Positions 1 through 7,865 are shown, counted from the first letter of the stretch. The stretch: 35,057 bases of DNA from Microcaldota archaeon (GCA_023248035.1 JAHFFJ010000009.1:1-35057); one strand, 5' to 3'. Notes: a model not told the origin generated them from the sequence alone. Translations and numbers: made by a program.

Positions 1-1
1 G

Positions 2-553
2 AGCAGTTACTATGGTCTTTCACCAAAATTCATAGCCCTTTACACAATTATGATGTTTCTCGATGGTGGGTGGGGGGATACTTTCGTAGAATTTCTTGAA
101 ACCTGTGCAGAGGGTAAAGCAGATGAAAAACGAGAGGTTATTTACTCCATAAAAAAACTGCTTGTTTTGGAAAAGTATAAGGAAGCAATAACAGAGCATC
201 TAGGCGCTATGTTAAGAGACCGAAAATTTTGCAGCATAGCTCTTGTTTATATTGCCGGAGTAGATAGTGAGGAACTTTCAAGGCATTTTATGAAAGAACT
301 TATGACTATAGCAAGAGGAGATATAGATCAAAACCAGGCAAATGCCATAAGTGCGATTATGAAAATAAAGGATGATGAGGTAAAAAAATCACTCATAGTA
401 CTTCTTTCCCATTGGGATAGCAATGCAAGGCTGGCTGCCGCACAAGCACTATTAAGTATGAGAGATGATGAGGTAAAGAGTGCTGCAGCAAAAAAGCTTG
501 ATGTAGAAACTGATGATGATATTAAAAAACTCCTTAAGAAGATAATACGTTGA
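2..553 (+). CDS. Helical-repeat (HEAT-like) protein, 5' end outside the window
   Basis: The frame is open from the first codon in the window, and the residues before the first ATG (position 50) read like normal protein (YYGLSPKFIALYT), so the true start is probably upstream and this is a C-terminal part. The visible part is built of short alpha-helical pairs, for example DSNARLAAAQALLSMRDDEVK, typical of HEAT or ARM-type scaffolds; no catalytic motif is visible. Its stop overlaps the start of the KH gene by one base (TGATG), so the two are probably translationally coupled and co-transcribed. Archaeal Pno1 genes often lie beside a Rio1 kinase or eIF1A gene, but this protein resembles neither. 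Function unknown; a role as binding partner in RNA or ribosome processing would be a guess from context only. Confidence 0.7.
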   Translation, partial: SSYYGLSPKFIALYTIMMFLDGGWGDTFVEFLETCAEGKADEKREVIYSIKKLLVLEKYKEAITEHLGAMLRDRKFCSIALVYIAGVDSEELSRHFMKELMTIARGDIDQNQANAISAIMKIKDDEVKKSLIVLLSHWDSNARLAAAQALLSMRDDEVKSAAAKKLDVETDDDIKKLLKKIIR

Positions 554-1086
554 TGGTAGGTATGACAGAAATAGTAAAGATTCCCGTTGAACGCGTAAAG
601 GTTCTTGTTGGCGAACATGGAGCGACAAAGAAAAGGATAGAAAGGCGATGCAATGTAGAACTAGTTATAGATCCTGAAGGTGAAATTGAAATAGTAGGTG
701 AAGCTGCAGACATATATTTCGTAAGGGATGTGATAAAGGCTATAGGTAGAGGATTTCCATCTCAAGCATCATTAAAACTTCTTGAATCAGAATTTGGTCT
801 TTATATAATACAGATGAAGGAATTTGCCCACACCGAAAAAGCAATAAGCAGGCTTAAGGGTCGGGTAATTGGTGAAAATGGGAAGATAAAAATGCAGATA
901 GAAGAAGCAACTGATTCTTTCTTGAGTATATATGGCAACACAGTTGGGATTATCTCTAGAATAGATACTATGGACTACGCTAAAGAAGCAATAAGCATGA
1001 TATTGAATGGGGCAAGACATACGAGTGTGCTTGCCTATCTTGCAAAGGCAAAAAGAGAGATAATGGAAGCAAGGCTTAGGACTTAG
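553..1086 (+). CDS. KH-domain RNA-binding protein, archaeal Pno1/Dim2-like
   Basis: About 177 residues with two KH folds. The first (about residues 8-70) starts IVKIPVERVKVLVGEHGATKK and carries a GEHG variant of the GxxG loop. The second (about 90-160) carries RVIGENGKIK, a standard GxxG loop. This two-KH layout and length match the archaeal homologues of Pno1/Dim2, which bind the 3' end of small-subunit rRNA during maturation. ATG 553 overlaps the preceding stop; ATG 562 is an alternative start, and a TTG one codon upstream is less likely. In many archaea this gene lies next to topoisomerase VI genes, as here, although a minus-strand receiver gene now separates them. Confidence 0.85.
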   Translation: MVGMTEIVKIPVERVKVLVGEHGATKKRIERRCNVELVIDPEGEIEIVGEAADIYFVRDVIKAIGRGFPSQASLKLLESEFGLYIIQMKEFAHTEKAISRLKGRVIGENGKIKMQIEEATDSFLSIYGNTVGIISRIDTMDYAKEAISMILNGARHTSVLAYLAKAKREIMEARLRT

Positions 1087-1091
1087 GCTTT

Positions 1092-1697
1092 TTAGTGTAA
1101 TATAGTTTGATCAATAGGAGTAGGTTGATGTAGCCAGCTCTCGATTTGATTTTTCAAACTTTGAAGATCAGCCTGCGCATCTTTTTGTAGCTGGAGTGGA
1201 GCTTCACTGCTATTTGGGAAACCTTTTAGTTGCCGAGCTATGAAAATCCGCTTATTATAAACTCCATCAAATCCCGCATGCTCGATTCGAACAACAACCG
1301 GATCAGTACTACCAGGATAATATACAGAAGTAGTTAGTACTACTGGAACTTCGCGACCCTGCCTCGCTGCCCGGGATTTTATAATCTTAAGAATGTCAAA
1401 ACCTTGATAACCAACCCGTGCAAGCGAAAGGTCGGTTAGAACTATATCTGGTTTAGTAGCCTCGATAACACGTATTGCGGCATGGAGACTGGTAATAAGA
1501 TGTGCGGGAATGATTTCGATACCACCAATGGTTCTTAGAAAAGATAATGAAAGTTCCAGACAGATTGGGTTGTCTTCAAAAACAGCAATTTTTGGTTTAG
1601 TGGGTTGATCTGGTTTTTGATATCTGGCAAAAATAGCTCTCTGGAATGGGGGAATCAAAGTGGCATGATGAATATTTGCATGGTGTAAATTTCCCAT
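1092..1697 (-). CDS. Single-domain response-regulator (REC) protein
   Basis: 201 residues. An unrelated N-terminal stretch of about 34 residues (His-rich, HHANIHHATL) is followed by a CheY-like receiver domain. The acidic pair is E41-D42 (IAVFEDNP), the phospho-acceptor is D89 (DIVLTDLSL), the conserved Thr/Ser lies at about 122 (VVLTTS), and the conserved Lys is K149 (GVYNKR). A Gln-rich helical tail follows. No output domain and no histidine kinase gene is visible, so its partner must be elsewhere. Two-component proteins are patchy in archaea and usually acquired from bacteria; this gene interrupts the KH-top6B neighbourhood on the opposite strand, which fits insertion by transfer. It converges on the KH gene with only 5 bases between the stops. 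A T/A-rich element (ATTTAAAAATA, about 1712-1722) could serve as its TATA box. Confidence 0.82.
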   Translation of the reverse strand: MGNLHHANIHHATLIPPFQRAIFARYQKPDQPTKPKIAVFEDNPICLELSLSFLRTIGGIEIIPAHLITSLHAAIRVIEATKPDIVLTDLSLARVGYQGFDILKIIKSRAARQGREVPVVLTTSVYYPGSTDPVVVRIEHAGFDGVYNKRIFIARQLKGFPNSSEAPLQLQKDAQADLQSLKNQIESWLHQPTPIDQTILH

Positions 1698-1803
1698 ACT
1701 TCTCTAGTATACAACGCAACATTTAAAAATAAATTAGAACTAACCAAGTTCCCAGCACGTTTCACAAAGAAAGTTCGGAATAAATAAATAGTAGGAGGAT
1801 ATT

Positions 1804-1842
1804 ATGTCCCTATCTTTAAGAGAGGTTATCTATGTCAGATGA
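1804..1842 (+). CDS. Short upstream ORF overlapping top6B (possible leader peptide)
   Basis: A 12-codon ORF (MSLSLREVIYVR) preceded by a strong SD sequence, AGGAGGA, at about 1794-1800, ending at the TGA at 1840-1842, inside the first codons of top6B and in another frame. The best ribosome-binding site of the region therefore precedes this ORF rather than top6B, whose own site (GAGGT, about 1822-1826) lies inside the ORF. Translation of the ORF could couple to, or compete with, top6B initiation. It may be a chance arrangement; conservation in relatives is not known. Confidence 0.35.
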   Translation: MSLSLREVIYVR

Positions 1843-3445
1843 AGTTTTCAAACAGTTCAAAGAGCACTCGGTAGCGGAATTCTTCAAAAAGAACCGACAG
1901 ATGCTTGGTTTTTCAGGAAAGGTTCGCTCACTCACAATGATAGTCCATGAACTTGTCACAAACAGCCTGGATGCATGCGAAGAAACAGGGATATTACCAG
2001 AGGTATTTGTCCAGGTAGAGGAATTGGGCACTGATCACTACCAGCTTACGATAAAAGACAATGGTCCAGGCATACCTAAAAGTCATCTTGGAAAAGCACT
2101 CGGCCAGATGCTTGCAGGAACAAAATTCCACCGCTATGTCCAACAGCGTGGGCAGCAGGGAATTGGAGCAGCAGCATGTACGATGTTTTCTTATATTACA
2201 ACAGGACAATCCACCAAGGCCATTTCTGCATGTAGTGGAAAAAAATTCACTGCGAACATAGCGATAGATTTTGTAAAAAATAAAGCAGTGGTAGAAGAGA
2301 TTGAGGAAGTTCCAACTGATGAGAATGGACTTACAGTAATTTCAGAATTCAAAGACGTGAAATACGAAAGGAGCAATTATGGGGTTTATGAATATCTTAG
2401 AAGAACTGCACTTGCAAACCCAAATTGCAGCATAACACTCATTGAACCAAATAAGCAAAGGGTTACTTTCCCGCGATCGGTGGAACAAAACCCCCCGAGG
2501 CCGGTGGAGATAAAACCGCACCCGCTCGGTATAGGTACGCACGATCTTCTTGAATTTGCAAAAAGAAGTAAGGAGAGTAAGAAAATATCCCCATTCCTTA
2601 CTGAAACTTTTGCGAGAATGAGTGCAGGAAAAGTTGAAGAGTTAAAAAATATGTTGCCAACCGTTGATTTTAACAAAAATCCATCTGATATGTCTTGGGA
2701 AGATGCTGAAGCAATTGTTAAGGCATTTGGTCAGGTAAAATGGATTGCACCAGCTACCGATTCCCTGGTGCCAATAGGCAAAACACAGGTGGAAGCTTCT
2801 TTTAGAAACATTTTCAATCCAGAAGTACTTGTCATAACAGAAAGGAGCCCCAAAGTTTATCGTGGGGGTATACCTTTCATGGTTGAAGTGGGTATTGCTT
2901 ATGGTGGCGGGGTGGCAGCAGCAGAGAAGAGGGGAGAGGTGATGAGATTTGCAAACCGCGTACCCTTGCTTTTTGATTCTGGTGGTTGTGCAATAACAGA
3001 AACCATAAAGACAATTGACTGGAAACGATATGATATCAAGAACTTCGATGAAGAACCTATAGCGGTATTGGTCAATCTTATCAGTGTTCATGTACCTTAT
3101 ACAAGTGCCGGAAAACAGGCTATATCTAATGAAGAAGATGTTATGGACGAGATAAAGTTCGCCATAATGGAAGCTTCAAGAAGCATACAAAAATACTTAT
3201 CTGGAAAACGGCGGGCAAATGAGATAGCAAATAAGAAAAAGGTCGTGACAAGGTACATACAGCAACTTTCAAGCGACCTTTCCATACTTTCTGGCGAAAA
3301 GAAGGATGACATACAAAAACGCCTTACAAAAATAATCGAGGATAAGTATGGTGGAGAGGAAGAACTAGCTCAAGGCGAAGGGAAAGGAAACGAAGAGGAA
3401 ACGGTTCCGACTGAAAAAGAGGAGGACGAAGAGAATGGCGAGTAA
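1832..3445 (+). CDS. top6B: DNA topoisomerase VI subunit B
   Basis: 537 residues, normal for the family. The GHKL ATPase comes first: N box with E40, N44 and D47 (HELVTNSLDACEE), G1 motif DNGPGI (76-81), and glycine-rich lid QRGQQGIGAAA (about 105-115). The H2TH and transducer regions follow, with the switch-lysine region VPYTSAGKQAIS. The C-terminus is a charged tail of about 40 residues (mostly Glu/Lys) without a fold. TopoVI B binds and hydrolyses ATP to drive strand passage by the A subunit, relaxing and decatenating DNA. The ATG at 1832 is preceded by GAGGT and overlaps the end of a 12-codon ORF. The last 11 bases overlap top6A, the usual B-A operon order. Confidence 0.97.
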   Translation: MSDEVFKQFKEHSVAEFFKKNRQMLGFSGKVRSLTMIVHELVTNSLDACEETGILPEVFVQVEELGTDHYQLTIKDNGPGIPKSHLGKALGQMLAGTKFHRYVQQRGQQGIGAAACTMFSYITTGQSTKAISACSGKKFTANIAIDFVKNKAVVEEIEEVPTDENGLTVISEFKDVKYERSNYGVYEYLRRTALANPNCSITLIEPNKQRVTFPRSVEQNPPRPVEIKPHPLGIGTHDLLEFAKRSKESKKISPFLTETFARMSAGKVEELKNMLPTVDFNKNPSDMSWEDAEAIVKAFGQVKWIAPATDSLVPIGKTQVEASFRNIFNPEVLVITERSPKVYRGGIPFMVEVGIAYGGGVAAAEKRGEVMRFANRVPLLFDSGGCAITETIKTIDWKRYDIKNFDEEPIAVLVNLISVHVPYTSAGKQAISNEEDVMDEIKFAIMEASRSIQKYLSGKRRANEIANKKKVVTRYIQQLSSDLSILSGEKKDDIQKRLTKIIEDKYGGEEELAQGEGKGNEEETVPTEKEEDEENGE

Positions 3446-4532
3446 TGATGCGATGAAGAAGCTCGAGCTTCTTGGTAAGAGTATGGTTAGCGAAGTAAAA
3501 AAGGGAGAAGGCCCCACTTTTGAAACTACACTAAGAACAAAAAGCAACACGATTTTCGATGAAGCGGTAGGCTGCCTCAGAACAGGAGATAAAAAAGAAG
3601 TCAGAAAATTCCTCAGTGTCGCCCAGGCAAGAACTTTCATGCAAACTGTTGCTATAGCAAACAAGACAAGGCAGTTTTTGAAGGAAGACCTACACACTTC
3701 AATCAGAGGTTTGTTCTACCAGCTAAAGTTCAGCCTTGGGGAAGATATAGATGAGGATCTTTTTACTGAGCAGTCGGAATCCAATGGACTTATTGAAGAT
3801 CTTGAGGTTGCACTCAAAATAAAGCGTGAAGACCTCCATCTTACAACCGACCGTAAAGGTTTTGTGGCAGGACCAATGACCATACTTGATAGGTTTGGTG
3901 GTGATGAAACTATAATTGACCTTGAAAAACAAGGCCGCAGTGGTTGGAGCATACCAAGCGATGTGGATAATGGCATGGAGATAACAAAACTCGATGCTGA
4001 TTATGTACTTGTAGTCGAGAAGGATGCCCTTTGGCAGAGACTTAATGAGGATAAGTTCTGGAAAAAAGAAAACTGCATACTTGTAACGCCCAAAGGCCAG
4101 TCCACAAGAGGAACGAGAAGGCTTCTTAGAAAACTTGCAGACCGAAAACTCCCAGTATACTGCCTTATGGATTGTGATGCTTGGGGATGGTACATTTATT
4201 GGACGATAAAAACCGGAAGCATGAACCTTGCTTATCTTGGGCGGGATTTTGCAGTTCCTGAAGCGAAGTTCTTAGGAGTGACCATGAGCGACATTGAAGA
4301 ATTCAGTTTTTTGGATAAGTTGACTATAAAGGCAAAAGAAGTGGATGTGAAAAGAGCAGAAGAAATGCTTGGTTATCCATGGATAAATCGCCATAAGGAC
4401 TGGGTTCATGAACTAAAACTTGTATTAAAGACCAAGAAGAAAATTGAGCAGGATGCACTCCAGGGGGAGAGACTTACTTTCGTTGGTGAGTACATAAATA
4501 ATAAGATTAAGAAAAAAGAATGGCTTTCTTAA
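3435..4532 (+). CDS. top6A: DNA topoisomerase VI subunit A (Spo11-like)
   Basis: 365 residues. The winged-helix CAP domain carries the catalytic tyrosine in SIRGLFYQLKF, with Y95 matching the family's nucleophile. The Toprim domain follows, with VVEKDALWQRL (metal-binding Glu) and DCDAWGWYIY, which is the DxD motif. It cleaves both DNA strands, forming a 5'-phosphotyrosyl link, and acts as an A2B2 complex with Top6B. The ATG lies 11 bases before the end of top6B, so translation is probably coupled. A T-rich tract just after the stop is a plausible terminator. The protein is complete. Confidence 0.97.
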   Translation: MASNDAMKKLELLGKSMVSEVKKGEGPTFETTLRTKSNTIFDEAVGCLRTGDKKEVRKFLSVAQARTFMQTVAIANKTRQFLKEDLHTSIRGLFYQLKFSLGEDIDEDLFTEQSESNGLIEDLEVALKIKREDLHLTTDRKGFVAGPMTILDRFGGDETIIDLEKQGRSGWSIPSDVDNGMEITKLDADYVLVVEKDALWQRLNEDKFWKKENCILVTPKGQSTRGTRRLLRKLADRKLPVYCLMDCDAWGWYIYWTIKTGSMNLAYLGRDFAVPEAKFLGVTMSDIEEFSFLDKLTIKAKEVDVKRAEEMLGYPWINRHKDWVHELKLVLKTKKKIEQDALQGERLTFVGEYINNKIKKKEWLS

Positions 4533-4554
4533 TTTTAGTTCTTTGTAGTTCTTG

Positions 4555-4588
4555 CTTTTTGGACTTTTTTATTTTTGCACTTTTTATG
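4555..4588 (+). terminator. T-rich terminator after top6A
   Basis: Three closely spaced T runs (CTTTTT, GACTTTTTT, ATTTTTGCACTTTTT) start about 20 bases after the top6A stop. Archaeal RNA polymerase ends transcription at such U-rich tracts, so this is the likely end of the KH/top6 transcripts. The GC-rich module A begins a few bases further on. Confidence 0.6.
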
Positions 4589-4594
4589 TAATTT

Positions 4595-4689
4595 GTCAAC
4601 TGGCTCGCCCCCACCACCGCTAGGCAAGCACACGCTGTGCTTGCCGCGGACCGGTGGCATGCTCGCTTCGCTCGGGGGCTCGCGTTGAC
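4595..4689. repeat. Module A, full copy: nested GC-rich inverted repeat
   Basis: A strikingly GC-rich 95-base element in an AT-rich background, with nested complementary arms: GTCAAC (4595-4600) with GTTGAC (4684-4689); GCCCCC (4607-4612) with GGGGGC (4674-4679); CCACC (4614-4618) with GGTGG (4653-4657); and at the tip GGCAAGCACA with TGTGCTTGCC around a 3-base loop (4623-4645). The first 63 bases recur at 12952-13013 with few changes; there the tip loop reads GCG instead of CGC. It could be a REP-like palindromic element, a structured RNA, or the end of a small non-autonomous mobile element. Confidence 0.75.
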
Positions 4690-4691
4690 GA

Positions 4692-4829
4692 CTAATTGAA
4701 AAAATCTGACAGAGTCTTTTGCCCCTTTTTGATGCCGTTATTATTTGCATAATTTATTGCTCCATCAATGTTTCCATCACCCGCTGTTTTGCAGCAGTAG
4801 GCAGTGTCAAAAACGGATGGAATATCAGC
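4692..4829 (-). pseudogene. Remnant of a protein-coding gene between modules A and B
   Basis: On the minus strand about 46 codons run open with protein-like composition, including DTAYCCKTAGDGNIDGA and INYANNNGIKKG, ending in a TAG at 4692-4694. There is no start codon: going upstream the frame enters module B and meets a stop at 4857-4859. The pattern of paired Cys, then GNIDGAINYANNNGI, faintly recalls the region around the CxGG motif of papain-like peptidases, but that is weak. It lies on the same strand and just downstream of the secreted lysozyme-like gene, so it may be what is left of a third gene of that locus, cut by module B. Confidence 0.35.
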
Positions 4830-4906
4830 CCTTTGGGGGGTTTGGGCGGTGACGGACTACGGGGGGTCATCAGTTTGTACTAAGAAACCGCCCTTGGGCT
4901 GTCATT
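4818..4906. repeat. Module B, copy 1: structured repeat or ncRNA
   Basis: About 89 bases beginning TGGAAT and including CAGCCC (4826-4831) paired with GGGCTG (4896-4901). Inside, GGGCGGT (4844-4850) pairs with ACCGCCC (4887-4893), TGAC with GTCA, and AGT with ACT, giving a compact multi-branched fold. The core of 81 bases recurs at 13018-13098 with about 8 differences by my count (about 90% identity). A T-rich tract follows on the + strand, as expected if a + strand RNA ends here. Whether it is an RNA gene or a mobile repeat cannot be told from sequence. Confidence 0.65.
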
Positions 4907-4951
4907 TTAATTTATTTTTTTATTTACTGTTTTTATGATTCTTTTATTTTT
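4904..4951 (+). terminator. T-rich tract after module B copy 1
   Basis: Runs of T (TTTTTTT, GTTTTTATG, TTTTATTTTTTT) follow module B directly on the + strand. No + strand protein gene ends nearby, so if this is a terminator it would serve a transcript reading through modules A/B. The last bases overlap the 3' end of the minus-strand lipoprotein gene. Confidence 0.4.
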
Positions 4952-7568
4952 TTGGCGGCTCATCAGGAAGATAGTAAGTCCCGCTTTGAGGAACTTTTGG
5001 AACTCCAGGTGCAGTACACAAATCATGATTATATTGCCCAGAGCCATCGGCTTTGCAAAGCTCATCTGCAAGCTTTTTACCATCAGGACAGAAATTGTTG
5101 GAACATCCCTGGCTGAGGTAAAGGAAGGCATTAACTTTTTCAGCACCAGGATCATGGGCAGGCGAAAGGAATGGGACGCCACAGTCATGAATATACTTTA
5201 TGATATCAGTATAACCATAGCAGTAGTATGGTGGTTCGGATCGAGGATTACCACCTTTGCATTTAGTCTTATCATCTTTACCCTTTTCTGAACTGCAATA
5301 TTTTGAATCGATTGCACGACTATCAGCAAAGCCCTGTGCCCAGCACTCCCCATTGGAAAATCCGCTTGAGCAGCCAGGCTTAACTTTGTTATAGTCTGAA
5401 GATCGTGTATTTGAATCCCAGAAACCAGCATATTTATTACCTGCAACATAGGCTGCAAAAAGACTATTGGCATCGATATTGCTTGCAGACCAGCCAAGAA
5501 GACCTTGGTGATCACTTACCCATTTCCTTGAATCTTTAAGCATGCGCTCGATTTTTAATGTTCCAAGACAGGCGGAATCATCGGGATTAAATGGATTGAA
5601 TTTTGGATTACATCCACCTTTTTTGATTGCATCAAGGCTATCTGCAGTAACTGCTTTGCCTTTCCAGAAACCTGATTTTTCAAGTACCTTCCACGAAGGG
5701 CCATCCTGATTATCCGTATTGACTGCACTTGGCCAGAATGTGTATGGTGGTTCTATAGTCTGCATCAAGCCCATAGCACACCATCTCCAGTCGATTTTTT
5801 TACCTGGGGAGGGTGTTACTGCATTTGGAAGCAATGATGGATCGCAAAAACCTGCAGGATCGTAAATCTCATCATAAGCACTAGAATAACATTCACTATT
5901 ACCCGAACCATCAGCAGGGAAACAACCAGCATTAGGATGACTGGCCATGTATTCTTTTGAACAAACTTTGGAAGCTGCACATTGAGTAAAATTACTTTCA
6001 GTAAGCACAAAAGCACGGACAAGCATTGGGTCAAGGTTGCGAGCATTTGCCCATTGATCGATTTCCGGGAACCCAGTACAATAAAGTTCAGGGGGAGTTC
6101 CACCCTTATTGCTCAATGCAAAAGGAAGGTCATTGGTTTTGATTTTAGTAAGAAGGCAGGCATCGCAGCTGAAGATTTTTGGAACAGGAGACTGAATTTC
6201 AGATGCAAGTGGTTGCATAATATCTTTTCCATTAAAATTAGTCCCGCCTATGAAATCAAGCTGGGTATTTTGATTGCAAACACCACCAGACTGACTGGAG
6301 AAAATTATCCCAGTTCCTCCTGAAGGATTGATTTTGGAACCCCGGCTAACTGCAGTATAAGACTGGCAACCCCCATACCATGCTTTAAGGCGCGCTTCAC
6401 TTCTTGCCACCCCACAATCGGCACAGCCAAGAGGATTGGTGAAACTATATGTTCCCGTAGTATTGAAGGAGTACGGAGCAATCCCCACCACCCCGCGTTT
6501 TTGGAGGCTGGTAATGGCAAGTGGGAAAAATCCGCCATAACCTGAAACCACCGCTGATTCGCTCCAGGTGCATGACTTATCTATATCTTGGCCACCGTTA
6601 TCAAACATTACATAAGGTATTATGGTCGGTTTACCCCAAGTATAAAGTGAATAGGATGAGAAAACAGTTGCCTGCTGACGAATGTTTGAGGCATCACAGG
6701 TATGAACGTAATTATTGTTTATCCCATAGGCAACAAGATCAACTTTGTCTTTATCAGTGCCAAGTTCATTCATAACTGCATCAAGTGCCGCCACATCACC
6801 CATTTTTATTCCGACTGCAACCATGCAGTGGATTTGGTTATTGGCCCGATCATTACCGCATTTTGAATCTATGGAACGTACCTGGTCAGCGATCTTTGAT
6901 GTGAGACCTTTATCCACCATACTTTTATCAAAATCCATTTCAGTAACTACGACAACCGGGCCAACCGGGCCATCAGAAAGTTTACCTAGGAAAAGATCCT
7001 TACCTTCTTTTCCAAGGGTGGTGGCAATTTTATCAGTCTGGGTTATGTTTATGTTTTCACCATGGCTGTAAAGTATGTAAACTGGGATTACATCCTTACT
7101 TAAGAAACACATTGTTCTTGCTGCATCTGCTGTTGCATAAGGAGCATCTTTGTTACCAACAAGCCATTGCACAGACATGCTAAGTCTATCAGAACAATAG
7201 GGATTTGCACTCGAAAAATCACTTAATGTTGGGCCCTGACCCACCATCATCTGACGGATGGACAAATCAGGTTTGACTTTACCTGTCATCAGTTCCGCCG
7301 TCTTTTCAACTGTGCATTCTTTTTCAAAATAACAATAGCCACCTATTAAGTTGTTAAGAGGACCAAAAATGTTGGTGCCGTTTTTACACACCATGCACCA
7401 GCAGCTGCCAGTTGGACAGAGTGGGATCTTATCGGTATCGGAAATTGCAACACGTGCTATACCGGATTTGTAATCATTGCTATAGAGGGAAGAACTGTTA
7501 CCAATGCGTTGAAGGCAACCGGCCATAAGAACGAGGCCAAAAAAGATTAGGAGAAGGTAGATTCTCAT
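4944..7568 (-). CDS. Large secreted Cys-rich lipoprotein with lysozyme/SLT-like domain
   Basis: 874 residues. The N-terminus is a lipoprotein-type signal (hydrophobic 4-16, LMAGC with Cys18). A Cys-rich segment follows (CPTGSCWCMVC, 51-61). An alpha/beta region (about 160-380; VIPVYILYSHGE, GPVVVVTEMDFD, WGKPTIIPYVMFD) could be a barrel-like hydrolase fold, but I cannot name it. The clear domain is a lytic-transglycosylase-like lysozyme fold at about 500-715: the catalytic Glu candidate is E524 in FVLTESNF, then GLMQT (600-604), the FNPDDSACLGTLKIE stretch and FAAYVAGN. More than 30 Cys suggest many disulfides outside the cell. Such enzymes cut murein-type glycans; archaea lack murein, so the substrate may be another glycan, a bacterial partner or a surface layer. 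A TATA box (TATTTAAAT, 7594-7602) about 30 bases away implies a leaderless mRNA. The 1601-residue gene is upstream on the same strand. Confidence 0.8.
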   Translation of the reverse strand: MRIYLLLIFFGLVLMAGCLQRIGNSSSLYSNDYKSGIARVAISDTDKIPLCPTGSCWCMVCKNGTNIFGPLNNLIGGYCYFEKECTVEKTAELMTGKVKPDLSIRQMMVGQGPTLSDFSSANPYCSDRLSMSVQWLVGNKDAPYATADAARTMCFLSKDVIPVYILYSHGENINITQTDKIATTLGKEGKDLFLGKLSDGPVGPVVVVTEMDFDKSMVDKGLTSKIADQVRSIDSKCGNDRANNQIHCMVAVGIKMGDVAALDAVMNELGTDKDKVDLVAYGINNNYVHTCDASNIRQQATVFSSYSLYTWGKPTIIPYVMFDNGGQDIDKSCTWSESAVVSGYGGFFPLAITSLQKRGVVGIAPYSFNTTGTYSFTNPLGCADCGVARSEARLKAWYGGCQSYTAVSRGSKINPSGGTGIIFSSQSGGVCNQNTQLDFIGGTNFNGKDIMQPLASEIQSPVPKIFSCDACLLTKIKTNDLPFALSNKGGTPPELYCTGFPEIDQWANARNLDPMLVRAFVLTESNFTQCAASKVCSKEYMASHPNAGCFPADGSGNSECYSSAYDEIYDPAGFCDPSLLPNAVTPSPGKKIDWRWCAMGLMQTIEPPYTFWPSAVNTDNQDGPSWKVLEKSGFWKGKAVTADSLDAIKKGGCNPKFNPFNPDDSACLGTLKIERMLKDSRKWVSDHQGLLGWSASNIDANSLFAAYVAGNKYAGFWDSNTRSSDYNKVKPGCSSGFSNGECWAQGFADSRAIDSKYCSSEKGKDDKTKCKGGNPRSEPPYYCYGYTDIIKYIHDCGVPFLSPAHDPGAEKVNAFLYLSQGCSNNFCPDGKKLADELCKADGSGQYNHDLCTAPGVPKVPQSGTYYLPDEPPKK

Positions 7569-7593
7569 TAGATAATAATGGCTTCATTGAGAA

Positions 7594-7602
7594 TTTAAAT
7601 AC
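7594..7602 (-). promoter_or_regulatory. TATA box of the lipoprotein gene
   Basis: TATTTAAAT read on the minus strand, centred 30 bases before the ATG at 7568, so transcription should start at or a few bases before the start codon. The same motif at almost the same distance precedes the 1601-residue gene, suggesting parallel expression of the two genes. Confidence 0.6.
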
Positions 7603-7865
7603 TTGCATCTTTTGGAGTAAAATTTGAACTACACCAAACCAATTAAATCGTACTAAATAATTACGCGCTCGAAAAAGATCGAATAACTTAGATGTTGACC
7701 GTAACTAATTCGTTTGTGTCATTTTGTTGTTTTGGTATAGGTTTATTAGTATCGATAATAACAACTAAGGATTTTTTAGACCAAAAACTTGGAAATAGAA
7801 CTATATTGAATAAAGAACTAGGTTGAATAAAAAATTATGAAAATGAAGTACCCAATCGCAGCAAG

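Noticed and set aside
4535-4750. 71-codon minus-strand ORF across module A
   Set aside because: It reads through the GC-rich inverted repeat, and a different frame in the same region gives the more protein-like remnant.
4692-4829. Papain-like peptidase assignment for the remnant
   Set aside because: The resemblance covers about 20 residues without the catalytic Cys or His, too little for a family call.
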